Counted from the stretch's first letter, positions 44,440-53,252 are shown. The stretch is 53,252 bases of DNA from Flavobacterium daejeonense DSM 17708 (GCF_000425425.1 NZ_AUDK01000030.1:1-53252), one strand, 5' to 3'. The notes: generated by a model from the sequence alone, not told the origin. Made by a program: numbers and translations.

Positions 44440-46785
44440 ATGAAAAAAGACAATAAAACACCAAACGAAACCAATCCTGAGAATCCATACAAAACTATAG
44501 ATTTAAAACTTACGAAAGTGAAAGATTATGCGGCAGGAATACCCGCTCTTAAAGCTTCTCTCAGTGATTTAATAGAAGAAAAAACATTGCTTCGTGGTGG
44601 AAAAGCTTTGTTCAAAATGAATCAAAGCGGCGGTTTTGACTGTCCGAGTTGTGCCTGGCCGGATCCGGATGACGAGCGCTCGCCTTTAGGTGAATATTGT
44701 GAAAATGGTGTCAAAGCTTTGGCTGAAGAAGCAACCAGTAAAAAAATTACAGCAGAATTTTTCAAAAACCATTCGGTTTATGAACTTTCGCAACTCACCG
44801 ATTATGAAATTGGCAAAAAAGGCCGATTGACTGAACCGATGTACTTACCCAAAAGCAGCACGCATTACCAACCGATTTCCTGGGAGAATGCTTTTCAAAA
44901 AATTGCACAAAAGCTGAACGAATTGGATTCGCCAAATGAAGCTATTTTTTACACTTCCGGAAGAACCAGTAATGAGGCTTCTTTTTTATACCAACTTTTT
45001 GCCAAGGAATTTGGAACGAATAATATGCCGGATTGTTCCAATATGTGCCATGAAACTTCGGGAACAGCACTGCGCCCCACCATTGGAATCGGGAAAGGAA
45101 CCGTGAAACTGGAAGATTTTTACGACACAGATGTCATTGTGATTATCGGGCAAAATCCGGGAACAAATGCCCCGAGAATGCTTAGTGCTTTAGAAAAAGG
45201 AAAGAAAAACGGCGCCAAAATTATTGCCATTAATCCGTTACCGGAAGCAGGATTGATGGGTTTTAAAAATCCGCAGGAGGTAAAAGGAATTATTGGCAGT
45301 CCGGTAAAACTGGCCGATTTGTACCTTCCGGTAAAAATAAACGGCGATATGGCTTTGCTCAAAGCAATTGAAATGCTTTTGCTAGATTATGAAAAGAAAA
45401 ATCCAGAAAAGGTGCTTGATCAAGAATTTATCCACGAAAAAACAACGGGATTCGATACCTATTTCAAACAATTTGAAGCTTATGATTTTGAACAATTCAT
45501 TACAGAATCGGGAGTTTCCAAGGAGGCTATTCAACAGGCAGCCGAAATGTTGGCATTTAAAAAACGAATTATTTTTTGCTGGGGAATGGGCATTACCCAA
45601 CAACACAACGGCGTGGATTTAGTGAAAGAAATTCTCAATATCTTACTGCTAAAAGGCAGCATTGGCAAACCAGGAGCAGGCGTTTGTCCGGTACGCGGAC
45701 ATAGTAATGTTCAGGGCAACCGCACCATGTTGATTGACGAAAAACCTACTCAAGAGCAATTAGATCGTTTGCAAAATTATTTTGGATTTAATCCGCCAAG
45801 AGAAAAAGGCTATGACGTGGTAAATGCCATAAAAGCGATGCAGGACGAAAAAGCCAAAGTACTTTTTTGTATGGGCGGCAACTTTTTGTCGGCAACACCA
45901 GACACCACTTTCACTGCAAAAGCTCTTCGAAAACTGAAATTAACTGTAAATGTTTCCACCAAACTGAACCGCAGCCATTTAATTCACGGAAAAGAATCTC
46001 TTATTTTGCCTACGCTTTCCCGTAGTGATATGGATATTGTAAATGGCGAGCTGCAAATTATCACCACCGAAAACTCTATGGGTGTGGTACAGGATTCCAA
46101 AGGAATTTTAACTCCTGTTTCGAAACATTTAATCAACGAAACCCAAATTGTTTGTCGAATGGCGATGGCAACTTTAGGAACAAAATCAGTAGTCAATTGG
46201 GCAAAATACCACAATGATTATGATGCGGTGCGAGATGCCATAGAACAATGTATTCCGGGATTTGAAAATTACAATAAGAGAGTGCGACAAAAAGGAGGTT
46301 TTTATTTGCCGAATGCCGCCAGAGAAGGAAAATTTATCACCAAACAATTTGGTGACCGGGTTCCTTTTACCCTAACCAGCACTCCTATTAATCAATTGGC
46401 AGAAGATGAATACCTGATGGCTACTACCCGCACCCACGACCAGTTTAACACCACCATTTACGGATTGGACGATCGCTACCGTGGTATTAAAAACGAACGT
46501 CGGGTAATTTTCATGAACGAAAAAGACATAGCCAAAGCAGGATTTAAAAACGGTGACAAAGTAGATTTATTCAATTATGATGATGGTATTGAACGCATTG
46601 CACCCTTATTCATCATTGTTTCCTACCCTATTCCGGAAAAAAATACGGTTACCTATTTCCCGGAAACCAATGTATTAGTTTCGGTAAATAATGTAGTCAA
46701 AGAAAGTAATATGCCGGCTTCCAAATACGTGAAAATCAAAATCAAAAAACACGAGGAATCCATTTATGAGAGGATAAAAAGTTAA
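44440..46785 (+). CDS. FdhF/YdeP family molybdopterin oxidoreductase
   Basis: The 781-residue protein matches the YdeP length (about 760). It carries an N-terminal iron-sulfur region different from standard formate dehydrogenases, GGFDCPSCAWPDP then EYCENGVKALAEEAT. Further features are FYTSGRTSNEASFLYQLFA, MCHETSG at the expected active-site position, and the cofactor regions GMGITQQHNGVD, PVRGHSNVQGNR and TRTHDQFNTTIYG. It is probably a cytoplasmic bis-MGD enzyme served by FdhD. YdeP is linked to acid resistance in E. coli, but the true electron donor is not known. A 15-bp hairpin terminator follows. Confidence 0.9.
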   Translation: MKKDNKTPNETNPENPYKTIDLKLTKVKDYAAGIPALKASLSDLIEEKTLLRGGKALFKMNQSGGFDCPSCAWPDPDDERSPLGEYCENGVKALAEEATSKKITAEFFKNHSVYELSQLTDYEIGKKGRLTEPMYLPKSSTHYQPISWENAFQKIAQKLNELDSPNEAIFYTSGRTSNEASFLYQLFAKEFGTNNMPDCSNMCHETSGTALRPTIGIGKGTVKLEDFYDTDVIVIIGQNPGTNAPRMLSALEKGKKNGAKIIAINPLPEAGLMGFKNPQEVKGIIGSPVKLADLYLPVKINGDMALLKAIEMLLLDYEKKNPEKVLDQEFIHEKTTGFDTYFKQFEAYDFEQFITESGVSKEAIQQAAEMLAFKKRIIFCWGMGITQQHNGVDLVKEILNILLLKGSIGKPGAGVCPVRGHSNVQGNRTMLIDEKPTQEQLDRLQNYFGFNPPREKGYDVVNAIKAMQDEKAKVLFCMGGNFLSATPDTTFTAKALRKLKLTVNVSTKLNRSHLIHGKESLILPTLSRSDMDIVNGELQIITTENSMGVVQDSKGILTPVSKHLINETQIVCRMAMATLGTKSVVNWAKYHNDYDAVRDAIEQCIPGFENYNKRVRQKGGFYLPNAAREGKFITKQFGDRVPFTLTSTPINQLAEDEYLMATTRTHDQFNTTIYGLDDRYRGIKNERRVIFMNEKDIAKAGFKNGDKVDLFNYDDGIERIAPLFIIVSYPIPEKNTVTYFPETNVLVSVNNVVKESNMPASKYVKIKIKKHEESIYERIKS

Positions 46786-46796
46786 TTCATTTGAAT

Positions 46797-46830
46797 AAAT
46801 TTGACAACTTTTGGAAAGTTGTCAAATTTT
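46797..46830 (+). terminator. Terminator after the YdeP-type gene
   Basis: Arms 46797-46811 and 46815-46829 pair perfectly over 15 bp (AAATTTGACAACTTT) with loop TGG, followed by TTTTG. Confidence 0.9.
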
Positions 46831-46882
46831 GAATTTCCCAGCAAACACAAGAATCTTACTCATTCCTATCGCAAAAAAACAT

Positions 46883-46908
46883 AAAAAAATGTCCCAAAAT
46901 AGGACGTT
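46883..46908 (-). terminator. Terminator after the cysteine desulfurase gene
   Basis: On the minus strand AACGTCC and GGACATT pair with one mismatch around TATTTTG and run into seven T. It starts 8 bases after the stop codon. Confidence 0.65.
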
Positions 46909-46915
46909 TTCAATA

Positions 46916-48040
46916 TTAAACCGTTTTTAAAGCTTCAATCAGGCCATCAATATCTTCATTGGTATTATAATGACTCAGAGAAATACGCAAACTGGGTTTT
47001 CTAACCAAATCTTCCGAAAGAATTTCCGCCAATACATGCGAAGGTCGGATACTTCCACTCTGGCAGGCACTTCCACGCGATACGGCAATGCCACGCATAT
47101 CCAAATGAAATAAAATCATCGCAGTTTTATCTTCTGAAAAAGGCAACAATACATTTAGAATATTATAAAAAGAATCCTTTGTCCCGTTGAAAACAACGCC
47201 CGGAAAAGTAGTTTCTAATTGTTCCATCAAATACTTTTTTACAGTAGCGATTTGTTCTTTTTCTGAATCTAAATGAGCATAAGAAAGTTCCAAAGCCTTT
47301 GCCATTCCGGCAATTTGATGCACAGCTTCCGTTCCGGCACGCAGGCCTTTTTCCTGTTCGCCTCCAAAAAACAAAGGTTGCAGGGTGGAATTTTTTCTAA
47401 CAAAAGCAAAACCAACACCTTTTGGCCCGTGAAATTTATGCGCACTTGCTAACACAAAATCGACCGGAATTACTTGCAAATCCAAAGACATTTTTCCCAT
47501 AGACTGCACGGTGTCCGAATGAAATAAGGCGTTGTATTGTTTGCAAATTAAACTCACACGTTCCAAATCCAAAACGGTTCCGATTTCATTATTTACGTGC
47601 ATCAAACTCACCAGTGTTTTCACTTCCTGATTTAATAATTCAGACAAATGAGTCAAATCGATGTTTCCATCTGCTAACACATTTACATAATCAACCTGGA
47701 TTCCAAATTCCTTTTGCAAAGCCGTTATAGCCAATAAAACCGCATGATGTTCTATTTTACTGCTAATGATTCGTTTGATTTTTAAATCTTTAACAGCAGA
47801 ACGCAAAATCCAGTTATTGGCTTCGGTTCCTCCTGAAGTAAAAACAATCTCCTGCGCGTTAACATTCAGTTGTTTAGCAATTGATTTTCGGGAAAGTTCG
47901 AGGATATTTTTGGCATTACGACCAAAACTATGTGTTGAAGATGGATTTCCATAATCTTCCGCCAGTACTTTAGTCATTTCCTGAATAACTTCAGGACGGA
48001 TAGCAGTTGTAGATGCGTTATCGAGGTATATTTTTTTCAT
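46916..48040 (-). CDS. Cysteine desulfurase (NifS/IscS-like)
   Basis: The 374-residue PLP enzyme has KKIYLDNASTTAIRPEV, the PLP lysine in LASAHKFHGPKGVGF, and the catalytic cysteine in SRGSACQSGSIRPSHV. It takes sulfur from cysteine for iron-sulfur clusters, tRNA thiolation or molybdenum cofactor. Being next to fdhD and its client enzyme hints at sulfur supply for that enzyme, but it lies on the other strand. The start at 48040 gives the family N terminus; eight residues upstream of it are spurious. Confidence 0.93.
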   Translation of the reverse strand: MKKIYLDNASTTAIRPEVIQEMTKVLAEDYGNPSSTHSFGRNAKNILELSRKSIAKQLNVNAQEIVFTSGGTEANNWILRSAVKDLKIKRIISSKIEHHAVLLAITALQKEFGIQVDYVNVLADGNIDLTHLSELLNQEVKTLVSLMHVNNEIGTVLDLERVSLICKQYNALFHSDTVQSMGKMSLDLQVIPVDFVLASAHKFHGPKGVGFAFVRKNSTLQPLFFGGEQEKGLRAGTEAVHQIAGMAKALELSYAHLDSEKEQIATVKKYLMEQLETTFPGVVFNGTKDSFYNILNVLLPFSEDKTAMILFHLDMRGIAVSRGSACQSGSIRPSHVLAEILSEDLVRKPSLRISLSHYNTNEDIDGLIEALKTV

Positions 48041-48100
48041 CGCTGCAAAGTTATAAAATATCAATTATCAAAAGCAGATTCGCATTTGTCATTTTTTGCC

Positions 48101-48108
48101 TATTTTTG
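48101..48108 (+). promoter_or_regulatory. Putative -7 element of the lipoprotein gene
   Basis: TATTTTTG matches TAnnTTTG and lies 14 bases before the ATG at 48123. The -33 element is unclear. Confidence 0.4.
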
Positions 48109-48122
48109 TGAAAATTTTTAAG

Positions 48123-49094
48123 ATGAAAAAAGCCCTAAGCCTATTGGTTTTATTAGCATTTATCAATGCCTGCGACGATGGAAACTTAACTCAGGAAGAC
48201 ATTACTTTTGAGAATGTAAATACACAAAGTTGCAGCAACAGCAGTTCCAATACCTTGATTTACAAGCTAAAAGACCAGGAAGCCCTGATAATGGAAATCC
48301 CAACGACTACTTTTAAAAGTGATCCAACTCCCGATAGTCAACCTATTGAACTAAATATTGGTACTAACTCTAACAGAGTCGTATATCGTTTTTACAACGG
48401 AACTGTTGCAACGGCTAATATTTGTGAAACTATTACTCCGGCAACTCCGGTTATTACGGATCAATGGACGGCTACTGACGGGATTATTCAAATTGTAACT
48501 ACTGCCGTTAAATCGACTAACGAGACAACTAATGCGACTAAAATTACCGGTTACAATCACAATATTGTTTTAAAAAATGTCACTTTTGCGAAAGCGAATG
48601 GAACACAGGTCTATGAAACTTTTCCTTTTGGAGATTACACGACATCGGCTACGACTTTACCATTTAATTTTGATCAAAGCTTAGAAAAATGTAGTGCATC
48701 TAATGATGTTTACAACTACAATACTAGTGAGGCATTGATTTTAACCATTGATCCTAATTTAATTCTGAACGAAGCAACTGCTGCCAATACTCCAAGAACC
48801 GGACTCATTGGGACAACAACTAACAAACTGACGTATCGTTTGTTCTCTAATTTATTGACATCAGACTATTTTTGTCAAAGTACCACGCCAAGTACTCCGG
48901 CAATTAGTGAAGAATGGACTGGTGTTACAGGTGTTAGTGGCACAAGCGGAATTATCGAAGTAACTACGACCACTAATGGACCTAATAGTTTTAAACACAC
49001 TATTGTGTTGAAAAAAGTATCATTAGCCAAAGGAAATAACAATTTCATGCTCGGTGACAGCTATACTTTAGGGGAATTGTTTACCACCAATTAA
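48123..49094 (+). CDS. Lipoprotein with a duplicated domain, unknown function
   Basis: The 323-residue protein has a lipobox (MKKALSLLVLLAFINAC). Two related halves follow, each with a CSxSNxxYxY/TLIYK start, a line such as NRVVYRFYNGTVATANIC against NKLTYRLFSNLLTSDYFC, then TPVITDQWTATDGIIQI against TPAISEEWTGVTGVSGT, and HNIVLKNVTFAKANGTQ against HTIVLKKVSLAKGNN. Two cysteines in each half probably form disulfides. I know no domain name. It may be a surface or periplasmic lipoprotein. It is divergent from the cysteine desulfurase gene. Confidence 0.82.
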   Translation: MKKALSLLVLLAFINACDDGNLTQEDITFENVNTQSCSNSSSNTLIYKLKDQEALIMEIPTTTFKSDPTPDSQPIELNIGTNSNRVVYRFYNGTVATANICETITPATPVITDQWTATDGIIQIVTTAVKSTNETTNATKITGYNHNIVLKNVTFAKANGTQVYETFPFGDYTTSATTLPFNFDQSLEKCSASNDVYNYNTSEALILTIDPNLILNEATAANTPRTGLIGTTTNKLTYRLFSNLLTSDYFCQSTTPSTPAISEEWTGVTGVSGTSGIIEVTTTTNGPNSFKHTIVLKKVSLAKGNNNFMLGDSYTLGELFTTN

Positions 49095-49116
49095 ATCTAA
49101 AAATGTTTAAGAATAT

Positions 49117-49148
49117 AAAAGCCTGATCAAATGAATAATCGGGCTTTT
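49117..49148. terminator. Bidirectional terminator
   Basis: AAAAGCCTGAT (49117-49127) pairs with ATCGGGCTTTT (49138-49148) with one G-U pair, between convergent genes. Confidence 0.88.
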
Positions 49149-49165
49149 TTTCATATCTGAGTAAA

Positions 49166-49717
49166 TTACTTTTTACTTTGTCGGATAAAAACTTCAGTGG
49201 CGCCTTGTCCATATTTTTGATAATTGGCCTCCTGAAAATCAATATTATCATAACGCCCTAACAGAAAATCCAATTCGGCTTTCAGGATTCCTTCTCCTAC
49301 TCCATGAATCAACACAATTTTAGGAATACGGTTTTTGATGGCGAATTCGATATGACGCTGCGCCGTTTCCGCCTGTAAAGTCAGAATATCATAATTAGAC
49401 ATGCCGTGCTTATTTTTAACCAATTTTTCAATGTGCAAATCAAATTCGGGAACCGGAACATTACCTTTATCCCTTTTTTCTTTCACAAAACTTCTGGATT
49501 TCGGGATTGCTTTTTCTTTATTAATTGCTTCGGTATTGATTCCTTTTACAGAATCCATCAGATTATCTGTCCCTCCGGTCTTCACGAGTTCATTTTCATT
49601 AAATTGCATTACAAAACCTTCGTCGGTTTCAATGGTAACTTCCTGACCCTTAACCGTCAAAACCACACCGTTAACAGCCTCATCCAGCACTGCTACTTTA
49701 TCGCCTTTAGTCAACAT
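49166..49717 (-). CDS. Smr domain protein
   Basis: The 183-residue protein begins with a small beta-barrel-like N terminus (MLTKGDKVAVLDEAVNGVVLTVKG, TDEGFVMQF). It ends with an Smr domain: EFDLHIEKLV, LQAETAQRHIEFAI and LIHGVGEGILKAELDFLL. Smr domains are found at the end of MutS2 and in stand-alone nucleases; the HGxGxG motif binds nucleic acid. This form is shorter than the DUF2027-Smr proteins of Bacteroides. The start at 49717 overlaps the last bases of the small membrane protein gene. Confidence 0.85.
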   Translation of the reverse strand: MLTKGDKVAVLDEAVNGVVLTVKGQEVTIETDEGFVMQFNENELVKTGGTDNLMDSVKGINTEAINKEKAIPKSRSFVKEKRDKGNVPVPEFDLHIEKLVKNKHGMSNYDILTLQAETAQRHIEFAIKNRIPKIVLIHGVGEGILKAELDFLLGRYDNIDFQEANYQKYGQGATEVFIRQSKK

Positions 49718-49892
49718 TTTCTTTTTCTTTTTCGGGATTTTTACTAGGGGTTTTTGCACTTAAACGCATCATTCCAAACATAAAAACAGCCATCGCAATA
49801 ACGCTTAGATAAACATTTTTATCTGTCGCCGTTTGCTCATAAAAAGCAACTGCTATAGCAAGCAACACGATGGGAACATAAAACTTTTTCAT
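49707..49892 (-). CDS. Small two-helix membrane protein
   Basis: The 61-residue protein has two hydrophobic segments (FYVPIVLLAIAVAFY and VYLSVIAMAVFMFGMM) and a charged Lys/Glu tail (KTPSKNPEKEKENVD). No family is recognised. Its stop overlaps the Smr start by 11 bases, a normal translational coupling, so the frame is probably real. Confidence 0.72.
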   Translation of the reverse strand: MKKFYVPIVLLAIAVAFYEQTATDKNVYLSVIAMAVFMFGMMRLSAKTPSKNPEKEKENVD

Positions 49893-49999
49893 CTTTATTA
49901 AATAAGTATCAAAAATAATAAATTTAAAATTCTTCCCAATTGTAAAGCTGTAAATTCAAATCGGGCGTTCCGGAATCCTATTAATTCAAAATAGTTCAA

Positions 50000-50007
50000 T
50001 ATATTTG
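50000..50007 (+). promoter_or_regulatory. Putative -7 element of the cysE-cysM operon
   Basis: TATATTTG matches TAnnTTTG, 62 bases before the cysE ATG. No -33 TTTG is apparent. Confidence 0.4.
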
Positions 50008-50069
50008 TTTTAAATTAAATCTATTAAAATTTGGCAGAAAAATTCTGCTCCCTATACCATCCAGCAGTC

Positions 50070-50861
50070 ATGACAAAGGATCTTATCATAAAAAACATTG
50101 GCGAACTAAAAAGCCATACTTCTATCAATTACGGCATCAAAACAAAAGTAGAAGCTTTTACCGAAAAAATATTTTACACCTTGTTTGATGCTAATGCTCC
50201 TTTGAGCGAAAGTATTGATGCATTAGAACAACAATTCAAAGAAATTGCAGCTTTGGCCTGCAAAAAACCAAATGCTTTATGCGATGCCGGTTGGGAACAA
50301 TTTGTAGCCAAATTGCCCTCGGTGTTGAAAAAACTCAATCAGGATGCCGAATATATTTTAGAAAATGATCCCGCGTCCAACAATGTCGAAGAGGTTTACC
50401 TGGCTTATCCTGGCTTTTATGCCATTGCCATTTACCGAATCAGTCACGAATTATACGTTCAGGATTTATTGCTTTTCTCAAGGTTAATGAGCGAATATGC
50501 CCATCGAATTACCGGTACTGATATTCATGCCGGTGCGCAAATTGATTCGCCATTTTTCATTGACCACGCTACCGGAATTGTAATTGGTGAAACAGCAGTG
50601 ATTGAAAAACATGTTAAAATTTATCAGGGAGTTACTCTCGGTGCTTTGAGCGTAAGCAAAGAAATGAAAAACGCCAAAAGACATCCTACTGTTGAAAAAA
50701 ATGTATGTATTTATGCCAATGCTACCATCCTGGGAGGCGAAACCGTTATTGGCAAAAACAGTATTATTGGTGGTAATGCCTGGATTACTAAATCGACACC
50801 GGAACGTTCCATTGTAACCAACACTACCACTACAGAAGTAAAAATAAAAGAACTCAAATAA
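50070..50861 (+). CDS. cysE: Serine O-acetyltransferase
   Basis: The 263-residue protein has an N-terminal helical domain and a C-terminal left-handed beta-helix. Marker motifs are YAHRITGTDIHAGAQIDSPFFIDHATGIVIGETAVI, with the active-site His-Asp pair, and YQGVTLGALSVSKE. It acetylates serine to O-acetylserine for cysteine synthesis. The ATG at 50070 is used; the frame from TTG 50031 adds thirteen residues that do not look family-like. It ends directly at the cysM ATG (50862), a tight operon. Confidence 0.95.
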   Translation: MTKDLIIKNIGELKSHTSINYGIKTKVEAFTEKIFYTLFDANAPLSESIDALEQQFKEIAALACKKPNALCDAGWEQFVAKLPSVLKKLNQDAEYILENDPASNNVEEVYLAYPGFYAIAIYRISHELYVQDLLLFSRLMSEYAHRITGTDIHAGAQIDSPFFIDHATGIVIGETAVIEKHVKIYQGVTLGALSVSKEMKNAKRHPTVEKNVCIYANATILGGETVIGKNSIIGGNAWITKSTPERSIVTNTTTTEVKIKELK

Positions 50862-51749
50862 ATGGATCCACAAAAAATATTAGACCTGATTGGTAATACG
50901 CCTTTGGTTGAAACTACTAATTTGGTTAAAAACAAAAGCGTAAAATTATTATTAAAACTCGAAGGCAATAATCCGGGCGGAAGTGTCAAAGACAGAGCCG
51001 CCTATTACATGATTAAAGGCGCAATGGATCGCGGCGAAATCAAAAAAGGCGATAAACTAATTGAAGCCACCAGCGGAAATACCGGAATTGCCCTGGCGAT
51101 GATTGCGCAATTATTAGGTATCGAAATTGAATTAATTCTACCGGAAGACTCCACAAAAGAACGTACCCAAACTATGCGTGCTTATGGTGCAACCGTAATC
51201 CTGACTCCTGCTGCCGAAGGAATCATCGGTTCCAGAGATTATGCCGATAAAAAGGTTGTCGAAGGCGGTTATTTGATGCTGAATCAATTTGCCAACAACG
51301 ACAACTGGAAAGCGCATTACAACACTACAGGTCCTGAAATTTGGAGAGATACTCAGGGAACAGTTACCCATTTTGTTTCGGCTATGGGAACTACGGGTAC
51401 AATCATTGGGACTTCCACTTTTTTAAAAGAACAAAATCCGAATATTCAAATCATTGGTGCCCAACCATCAGAAGGTTCACAAATCCCGGGAATCAGAAAA
51501 TGGCCTGTGGAATATTTACCTAAAATATTTGATCCTTCAAAGGTAGACCGAACGGTAGATGTAAGTGAAAAAGAAGCCCGTGAAATGACTAAAAGACTGG
51601 CTCTGGAAGAAGGTGTTTTTGCCGGAATGAGCAGCGGTGGTGCTGTTGCGGTAGCCGTAAAAATTGCCGAAGAATTAGAATCAGGAGTTATTGTTGCGGT
51701 TATTTGTGATCGCGGTGACCGTTATTTGTCTTCTGATTTGTTTGATTAA
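50862..51749 (+). CDS. cysM: Cysteine synthase (CysM type)
   Basis: The 295-residue enzyme has ILDLIGNTPLVETTNL, the PLP lysine Lys43 in NNPGGSVKDRAAY, TSGNTGIALAM, and SAMGTTGTIIGTSTFLKEQNP. It turns O-acetylserine and sulfide (or thiosulfate) into cysteine and is the natural partner of the CysE before it. Length and the EGSQIPGIRKWP motif point to the CysM rather than the CysK subtype. A strong terminator follows. Confidence 0.95.
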   Translation: MDPQKILDLIGNTPLVETTNLVKNKSVKLLLKLEGNNPGGSVKDRAAYYMIKGAMDRGEIKKGDKLIEATSGNTGIALAMIAQLLGIEIELILPEDSTKERTQTMRAYGATVILTPAAEGIIGSRDYADKKVVEGGYLMLNQFANNDNWKAHYNTTGPEIWRDTQGTVTHFVSAMGTTGTIIGTSTFLKEQNPNIQIIGAQPSEGSQIPGIRKWPVEYLPKIFDPSKVDRTVDVSEKEAREMTKRLALEEGVFAGMSSGGAVAVAVKIAEELESGVIVAVICDRGDRYLSSDLFD

Positions 51750-51772
51750 TTTATCATTTATTGATAAAAACA

Positions 51773-51802
51773 AAAGGCAGGTTTTGATGAAAACCTGCCT
51801 TT
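51773..51802. terminator. Bidirectional terminator
   Basis: AAAGGCAGGTTTT (51773-51785), loop GATG, AAAACCTGCCTTT (51790-51802), a perfect 13-bp stem, between cysM and the convergent adhesin gene. Confidence 0.93.
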
Positions 51803-51860
51803 GTTAATTTACACAAAAATTAAAGATATTCAGTCCAAAATGAACTGAGTATCTTTAAAC

Positions 51861-53252
51861 TTATTTTTTTATTACATTAACTGATTTTTGTTTATCACCC
51901 TGACGAACTAAAACTAAATATTCTCCGGCAGGCAAATTTTCTCCAAATGTAATAGTTGACGCATTAGCTTTTTCAAATCTTTTTATTAATCTGGCAGACA
52001 TATCATAAATCAAGACTTCTACTTTATCCTGACTTTCTCCCAATATTTTTAAATTAAATATATCACTCGAAGGATTTGGATAAGCTATAATATTGAAGCT
52101 TTCCACTTCCACTTCGAAAACTTCTTCCTTAGCCATCGACGAAGATTTTGTTAAAGTTTTTGGCGCTACACAATCTACCGTACAACTTCCTAAGAAATCA
52201 CCATGAGCTAAATGAGCCGCAACCGCCGATTCATCTACACATAATTCCTGACATGGATTTTTGGCATTTCCGGTTTTATGACAAAGTTTGATTTTTGCAT
52301 TTCCACTTTTCCCTGCAAAACAACGTACATCTTCCCCGTGAATAAATATTTTTTCAGTAGCAATGGTACATCCTTTTGAATCGGTAATTGTAGCCGTGAA
52401 TCCTGCATCCGCTAAAAGGCCAACTGTTATTGAATATGAACTACTCACATTTGTAGCAGTTGTACTTGGATACATAGTAGTTCCTAAGGTTCCTGAATTA
52501 GGTAAAACTGTATTAACATTGCTAACAATTCCCAAACTTGTATCTGGAATCCACGATTCATCCCCATCATTAGTCATATAGTTACTAATCAAAGTGCGAT
52601 CCATACTTATCGAAATGGTATAAGGAGCAGTTCCACCCGAAGGAGTAACAGTTATAACCGAGGTTTGATTACCCGACATACCAAAATAATGATTTGGATT
52701 GGTTCTGGTAAAGGATGCTGTTATTTGAGAATTTATTGTAAAATAAGCACTTACATAAGTCTCCTCATAATTTGGACCATAAGTATAACTTCCTTTATTA
52801 ATAGTGTAATTGCCTCCATCTTCTCCTGCCTCTCTCTCTAAACTACCTGATGCTGAATCATTTCCTTGAATATCCCCCAATGTTATATGAGCTGTTAACA
52901 CTGGATCATCAAATCCATAACACTTAAATTGATTAGCATCAGCCGTGATAGTAATTGCCCGTTTGCCAATAGTCAAATCAGCTCCAACATAAGTCAAGGT
53001 ATAATTGCTGTTTAAAGCGACACTTCCCTGTGTGATGGCATAATCACCAACACTCTCTCCTGCATCTCTGCTCAAAGAGCCGCTGAAAACATCACTAAAA
53101 GCTAAACTTCCTGAAGTAATTTGATAAGTCAACGCAGGGTCAGCATCTCCGTAAGTTTTGGACTTAGCATCTGCTGTGATTTCTACGGAACGTTTGCCAA
53201 TAGTCAAATCAGCTCCAACATAAGTCAAGGTATAATTGCTGTTTAAAGCGAC
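51861..53252 (-). CDS. C-terminal part of a large MBG-repeat surface protein with type IX sorting domain
   Basis: About 464 codons are visible and the frame is open to the window end, so the start lies beyond. MBG-type repeats (ITADAKSKTYGDADPALTYQ, SGSLSRDAGESVGDYAI, NYTLTYVGADLTIGKR) come first. A region GNQTSVITVTPSGGTAPYTISI follows, then a Cys/His motif (IKLCHKTGNAKNPCQELCV, HLAHGD), and last the type A sorting domain (YPNPSSDIFNLKI, VEVLIYDMSARLIKRFE, LPAGEYLVLV). The final domain directs export by the type IX secretion system and surface attachment. Probably an adhesin. At nucleotide level two stretches 231 bases apart are identical, a sign of recent repeat exchange. Confidence 0.88.
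   Translation of the reverse strand, partial: VALNSNYTLTYVGADLTIGKRSVEITADAKSKTYGDADPALTYQITSGSLAFSDVFSGSLSRDAGESVGDYAITQGSVALNSNYTLTYVGADLTIGKRAITITADANQFKCYGFDDPVLTAHITLGDIQGNDSASGSLEREAGEDGGNYTINKGSYTYGPNYEETYVSAYFTINSQITASFTRTNPNHYFGMSGNQTSVITVTPSGGTAPYTISISMDRTLISNYMTNDGDESWIPDTSLGIVSNVNTVLPNSGTLGTTMYPSTTATNVSSSYSITVGLLADAGFTATITDSKGCTIATEKIFIHGEDVRCFAGKSGNAKIKLCHKTGNAKNPCQELCVDESAVAAHLAHGDFLGSCTVDCVAPKTLTKSSSMAKEEVFEVEVESFNIIAYPNPSSDIFNLKILGESQDKVEVLIYDMSARLIKRFEKANASTITFGENLPAGEYLVLVRQGDKQKSVNVIKK
52960..53252 (-). repeat. 231-bp tandem coding repeat in the adhesin gene
   Basis: Bases 52960-53021 and 53191-53252 are identical over 62 bases, giving a period of 231 bases (77 codons). 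The array continues past the window edge. Confidence 0.9.

Noticed and set aside
52960..53252. Direct repeats as a CRISPR array
   Set aside because: The repeats are in-frame coding repeats of an MBG protein with a 231-base period.

Overview
The window looks like a chromosomal segment of a Flavobacterium-like member of the Bacteroidetes. The evidence is low G+C, intergenic -7 elements of the TAnnTTTG type, no Shine-Dalgarno sequences before most genes, a hybrid two-component regulator beside polysaccharide-degrading enzymes, a type IX secretion sorting domain, a fused CcsBA cytochrome c factor, and intergenic AT-rich word repeats. No gap between genes exceeds 300 bases. I saw no tRNA, rRNA, CRISPR array, transposase or phage gene.

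Positions 1-9522 (minus strand) hold a fragment of a polysaccharide utilisation locus for a glucuronic-acid-decorated glycan, probably glucuronoxylan. It contains a GH115 alpha-glucuronidase (cut by the window edge), mannonate dehydratase UxuA, a GH2 glycosidase and a hybrid two-component regulator. The genes appear to have separate promoters or terminators, and a 10-bp inverted repeat upstream of GH2 is a candidate operator.

Positions 9720-26713 are mostly housekeeping: acetyltransferase, GMP reductase, MiaE-like tRNA hydroxylase, GlyA, fumarylacetoacetase, transaldolase, SRP RNA, a glutaminyl cyclase lipoprotein, an SDR/FAH pair beside an AraC regulator, a cystathionine beta-synthase-like enzyme, oligopeptidase B, YbaB, threonine aldolase and prfB. 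prfB carries the classical programmed +1 frameshift, so its two reading frames form one gene.

Positions 26835-31741 encode a pentapeptide-repeat protein followed by four exported proteins of uncertain role: a TlpA-type thioredoxin, a lipoprotein, a TonB-C-like protein and an alpha/beta hydrolase. Positions 31873-38772 carry CcsBA with a histidine-rich linker, then a run made of a DUF2520-type dehydrogenase, a KdsC-like phosphatase, a UbiA prenyltransferase, Maf and a minimal MscS channel. Positions 38878-41100 hold a small membrane-anchored protein and three tandem paralogous secreted proteins with basic Tyr/His/Asn-rich tails. Each of the three paralogues is preceded by the same sigma-54-like element and followed by its own terminator.

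Positions 41243-53252 contain an acyl-CoA carboxylase beta subunit with a GNAT gene, fdhD with a YdeP-type molybdopterin oxidoreductase behind an elaborate palindromic leader, a cysteine desulfurase, a duplicated-domain lipoprotein, an Smr protein with a small membrane protein, a cysE-cysM cysteine operon, and the C-terminal end of a large MBG-repeat, type IX-secreted surface protein that runs off the window. The least explained parts are the tandem trio with its shared promoters, the His-rich CcsBA linker, the palindromic leaders of ccsBA and fdhD, and the dispersed intergenic word repeats.
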